DNA of 27,824 nt from CAZTCJ01 sp964612085 (GTDB lineage Bacteria; Pseudomonadota; Alphaproteobacteria; JAJFIK01): contig CAZTCJ010000050.1 in assembly GCA_964612085.1 (NCBI GenBank), forward strand, positions 1 through 27,824. Direction: 5' to 3'. The notes beneath the pieces were generated by a model. That model made no database searches, was not told the origin of the DNA, and was given only the letters and a program-made list of their open reading frames with translations. The number at the start of each line of letters is the position of its first letter. Position 1 is the first letter of the stretch. This document shows, piece after piece, positions 24,706 to 27,824 of this stretch. The position numbers and the translations under genes are program-made.

Positions 24706-25233
24706 CTAAACATCATCCCGAGGGGTCGACACCGTCTTCAGGCCCCCCGCCTGCGCCTCGGGTTGAAGGAAGGAGTCCAACAACAGTACTCCCACGCCAC
24801 ACACAATACCGGCGTCTGCCACATTGAAAATATACCAGTGATAACCCCAGACATGAAAGTCAAAAAAATCGGCGACCGCTCCGTAAAGGGCCCGATCCAC
24901 CACATTGCCCAGGGCACCGCCGATAATCAGGCCCAGACCGAGCGCCAGGAGGCGGGTCTGGGCTTTGCGCAACCAAAAGGCGAGCGCAATCGCAACCGCG
25001 ACCGAAAAGCCGATCAAAACCAGCCGTCCGGCCAGGCTGTCCATGGGGAACAGACCGAAGCTCACCCCGTAGTTCCAGGCCATCACCAGATTGAAAAAGG
25101 GCGTCAGCTCGATATAAGCGGCGCGGCCCAACTCTTTGAAGTTCAGGCCGTAAAGAACGATGTTCTTCGAAATCTGATCCGCCGCGAAGGTCGCCAGGGC
25201 GACCAGCCACCCGAACCGTACATAGATGCTCAT
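24706..25233 (-). CDS. lspA: Lipoprotein signal peptidase LspA (signal peptidase II)
   Basis: A 175-residue inner-membrane aspartic protease that removes signal peptides from diacylglyceryl-prolipoproteins. Four hydrophobic helices are visible (about 8-20, 68-87, 93-110, 135-153). The catalytic dyad is Asp113 in GNVVDRALYG and Asp140 in FNVADAGI; MAWNYGVSFGLF (51-62) holds the conserved NxGxxFG motif. The start taken is ATG 25233 (MSIYVRFGW); the frame continues to 25281 but that part would overlap the ileS stop. It follows ileS by 44 bases on the same strand, the order common to many proteobacteria, and precedes a lipoprotein gene. Confidence 0.95.
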   Translation of the reverse strand: MSIYVRFGWLVALATFAADQISKNIVLYGLNFKELGRAAYIELTPFFNLVMAWNYGVSFGLFPMDSLAGRLVLIGFSVAVAIALAFWLRKAQTRLLALGLGLIIGGALGNVVDRALYGAVADFFDFHVWGYHWYIFNVADAGIVCGVGVLLLDSFLQPEAQAGGLKTVSTPRDDV

Positions 25234-25277
25234 CCGTCTTTCTCTCCGCTGCCCCGCCACAGCCCCTGCCCGGCCCG

Positions 25278-27824
25278 TCACGATGCGGCCGGGGGACTCA
25301 CATCACCCGAAGCCGATTGTGCCGTTTGAGACGGCGGTGTCCACTGACCTCGATCAATCAAGGCCTCGACCGCGTCCGCGTCCCGCAAGGTCAGGTCCGG
25401 AAAGCGCGGGTGACTGCCCACTTCCGGCAGGATTTTCCAGGAGCGCTGGCATTTGCGCCCGTCCGCCTGTTTCGGCACGACGCCCACGCCCGGCACGTCG
25501 TCCAGGGCGAAGGCACCGTCGGGCGCGGCTTCCCGCAGGAGCGTGGCGCCGCTGGTGATGGCGATTTCCGCCAGGTCGAGACCGTCGAAGGCGGCCGCCA
25601 GCGCTTCATCGCTGACATAGACCTCAGGGGCGGCTTCCAGGCTGGAGCCGATGCGCCCTTCCCGGCGCTCGACCTCCAGCGCGCCAGTCACCACTTTGCG
25701 CACCTGGCGCACTTGGCGCCATTGCTCGGCCAGGGCCTCGTCGCGCCAAGCCGCCGGCACGTCGGGGAACTGACGCAAATGCACCGAGTCCGCGTCCTCG
25801 CCGAAACGGCACAGCCACGCCTCTTCCATAGTGAAGGCCATAACGGGCGCGAACCAGGCGGTCAGATAAGAGAACAGGTGATCGAGCACCGTGCGGCAGG
25901 CCCGGCGCCGCTCCGCATCCGGACGGTCGCAGTAGAGCGAATCCTTGCGGATGTCGAAATAGAAGGCCGAGAGGTCCACCGTGCAGAAATTAAACAGCGC
26001 ATGGAACACCTTGTTGAAGTCGTAAGAGGCATAGCCCTCGCGCACCAGATCGTCGAGTTCCGCCAGCCGGTGCAGTATCCAACGCTCCAGCGGCGGCATC
26101 CGCGCCGGGTCCAGACGTTCCGCCTCGTCCCAATCAGCGAGCGCGCCCAAGAGGAAGCGCATGGTGTTCCTGAGCTTACGGTAGGCATCGACCGTGCTTT
26201 TGATGGTCTCCTTGCCCAAACGCATGTCTTCGGTGAAATCGACGCTGGAGATCCACAGGCGGATGATTTCCGCCCCATACTGATCGATGATCTCCTGGGG
26301 CGCGATGACATTGCCGAGCGATTTCGACATTTTGCGTCCGTTCTCGTCCACCAGGAAGCCGTGGGTCAGCACGGCCTTATAAGGCGCGCGGCCCCGCGTG
26401 CCGCAGCTTTCCAGAAGCGAGGACTGGAACCAGCCGCGATGCTGGTCGGAGCCTTCCAGATAAAGATCGGCGGGCCAAACCTGGTCTTCCCGGTCCTCCA
26501 GGCAGAAGGCATGGGTGGAACCGGAGTCAAACCAGACATCGAGAATGTCCGTGACCATCTCATACTGGTCCGCGTCATATTCGTTGCCCAGGAAGCGGGC
26601 GGCGTCGGACGCGAACCAGGCATCGGCCCCTTCGGCGATGAAGGCCTCAACGATCCGCGTATTGACGGCCTCGTCCCGCAGAATCTCGCCCGTGTCCTTA
26701 TGGACGAAGACAGTCAAGGGCACGCCCCAGGCGCGCTGGCGCGACAGCACCCAGTCAGGGCGGCCTTCCACCATGGAGCGGATGCGGTTGCGCCCTTGGG
26801 GCGGATACCAGGTCACCTCGTCAATGGCCTTCAAGGCCTTATCGCGCAGGCTATTCTTTTCCATACTGACGAACCATTGGGGCGTGTTCCGGAAAATCAC
26901 CGGGGCCTTGGAGCGCCAGGAATGGGGATAGGAATGGCGCAGCGAGCCCTTGGTCAGCAACGCGCCCGCCTCGATCAGCGCCTTGATCACCCCGCCATTG
27001 GCATCCCCGTCCTTGCCTTCCGCCGTCAGCACGCGCTTGCCCGCGAAGATCGGCACATGCTCGAAGAAACTGCCGTCCTCGGCCACCGTATGGGGCACGT
27101 CGATGCCGTGCTTCAGCGTGGCGATTTCATAGTCTTCCTGGCCGTGGCCGGGGGCCGTGTGCACGAAGCCCGTACCCGCATCGTCCGTGACATGATCGCC
27201 TGCCAAGAGCGGCACGTCGAAATCGAAACCGCCATCCGCCTCGGGATGACCGAACAGCGGATGCTTGACCCGCGCACCTTCGATCACCGCGTCGTGCAGC
27301 CGTTTCCAGCCGGTGATCTTGGCCGCTTCCTCAACGCTCGCCGCCAGCGCATCGGCCAGCACCAGCTTTTCGCCGGGCTTGGCGAGCGCGCCTTCGGCGA
27401 CCGACTCCACTTGGTAGACGCCGTAAGCGATGGTCTCGGAATAAGAGACCGCCCGGTTGCCGGGGATGGTCCAGGGCGTGGTGGTCCAGATAACGATGGA
27501 CGCGTCCTTGATGGAGGCATCCCCCTCGACCACGGGGAAACGCACCCAGATGGTCGGCGACTTGCGCTCGTGATATTCGATCTCCGCTTCGGCAAGAGCG
27601 GTTTGTTCGACCACGGACCACATGACCGGTTTCGAGCCACGATAGAGCGAGCCGTCCATGACGAATTTCATGAACTCCCGCGCGATCGCCGCTTCGGTGT
27701 CGAACGCCATGGTGGTGTAGGGCCGTTTCCAGTCGGCGAACACGCCCAGGCGCATGAATTACTCGCGCTGGATGTCGATCCATTGACTGGCGATGTCGCG
27801 GCATTCGGTGCGGAACTCGACCAC
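25278..27824 (-). CDS. ileS: Isoleucine--tRNA ligase, 5' part outside window, with an in-frame TAA
   Basis: Class I isoleucyl-tRNA synthetase, charging tRNA-Ile. From the window edge the frame reads VEFRTECRDIASQWIDIQRE, then TAA (27759-27761), then F and an open run of 825 codons from ATG 27755. The downstream part includes the CP1 editing region (TTPWTIPGNRA, GTGFVHTAPGHGQEDY), the WFDSGSTH segment, GSDQHRGWFQSSL and KMSKS (GRKMSKSLGN), and the anticodon-binding domain. The C-terminal zinc region keeps one Cys (KCQRSW). Both sides of the TAA match normal IleS, so the stop replaces what is usually Glu or Asp in QRE-E/D-F. The HIGH motif lies outside the window, and a product starting at 27755 would lack it. 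Sequencing error, a broken duplicate or readthrough are possible. Confidence 0.88.
27759..27761 (-). other. ileS: In-frame TAA stop codon inside ileS
   Basis: On the minus strand the codons run CAG CGC GAG TAA TTC ATG CGC CTG (Q R E stop F M R L). A single G-to-T change from GAA would explain it. No frameshift is needed, since the frame is the same on both sides. Confidence 0.9.

Overview
The window reads as a GC-rich alphaproteobacterial chromosome segment made almost entirely of housekeeping genes. That placement rests on the company of small families I know mainly from alphaproteobacteria (DUF4170, DUF2093, DUF3035), a PdhS/DivJ/PleC-type histidine kinase, and the ileS-lspA-DUF3035 and tadA/rluB/rsmD neighbourhoods. 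I cannot name the genus. No stretch over 300 bases lacks a gene. The longest gap, about 280 bases at 8663-8939, is occupied by a structured inverted-repeat element.

Layout. (1) 1-2276, plus strand: the C-terminus of UbiD, a GNAT acetyltransferase and the TldD/PmbA-family protein PmbA. (2) 2366-8662, plus strand: an envelope run of DUF4170, an MsbA-type ABC exporter, a DUF374 acyltransferase-like protein, WaaA (Kdo transferase), LpxK (lipid A 4'-kinase) and an LpxL-type late acyltransferase. The last four are packed with start/stop overlaps or gaps of a few bases and form one operon that finishes and exports Kdo2-lipid A. (3) 8655-8871: a 217-base block bounded by 11-base inverted repeats. (4) 8940-9713: a small lipoprotein and a small lysine-rich membrane protein of unknown function. 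(5) 9750-12321, minus strand: an M23-type peptidase overlapping DUF2093, and XseA. (6) 12476-16507, plus strand: PurD (divergent from xseA), an APH-type small-molecule kinase and a soluble PAS histidine kinase. (7) 16509-18992, minus strand: GST, an ACAD10/11-type acyl-CoA dehydrogenase and TadA. (8) 19062-21598, plus strand: RluB, a broken TIR/NB-ARC/TPR gene and RsmD. (9) 21602-27824, minus strand: MutL, a proline-rich unknown, a DUF3035 lipoprotein, LspA and IleS, which runs off the window.

The main points of interest are four. The ileS frame carries an in-frame TAA near the right edge, inside an otherwise conserved segment. The wreck of a TIR-NB-ARC-TPR (STAND) gene lies between rluB and rsmD; it keeps a good ribosome binding site but has lost its ATPase core. 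The 217-base element at 8655-8871 holds three consecutive GC-rich hairpins, and its left end supplies the stop codon of the acyltransferase gene. Finally, the kinase and dehydrogenase halves of an ACAD10/11-like system are both present but split, with tandem palindromes upstream of the dehydrogenase. I found no intact new multi-gene system, no CRISPR array, and no tRNA or rRNA gene.
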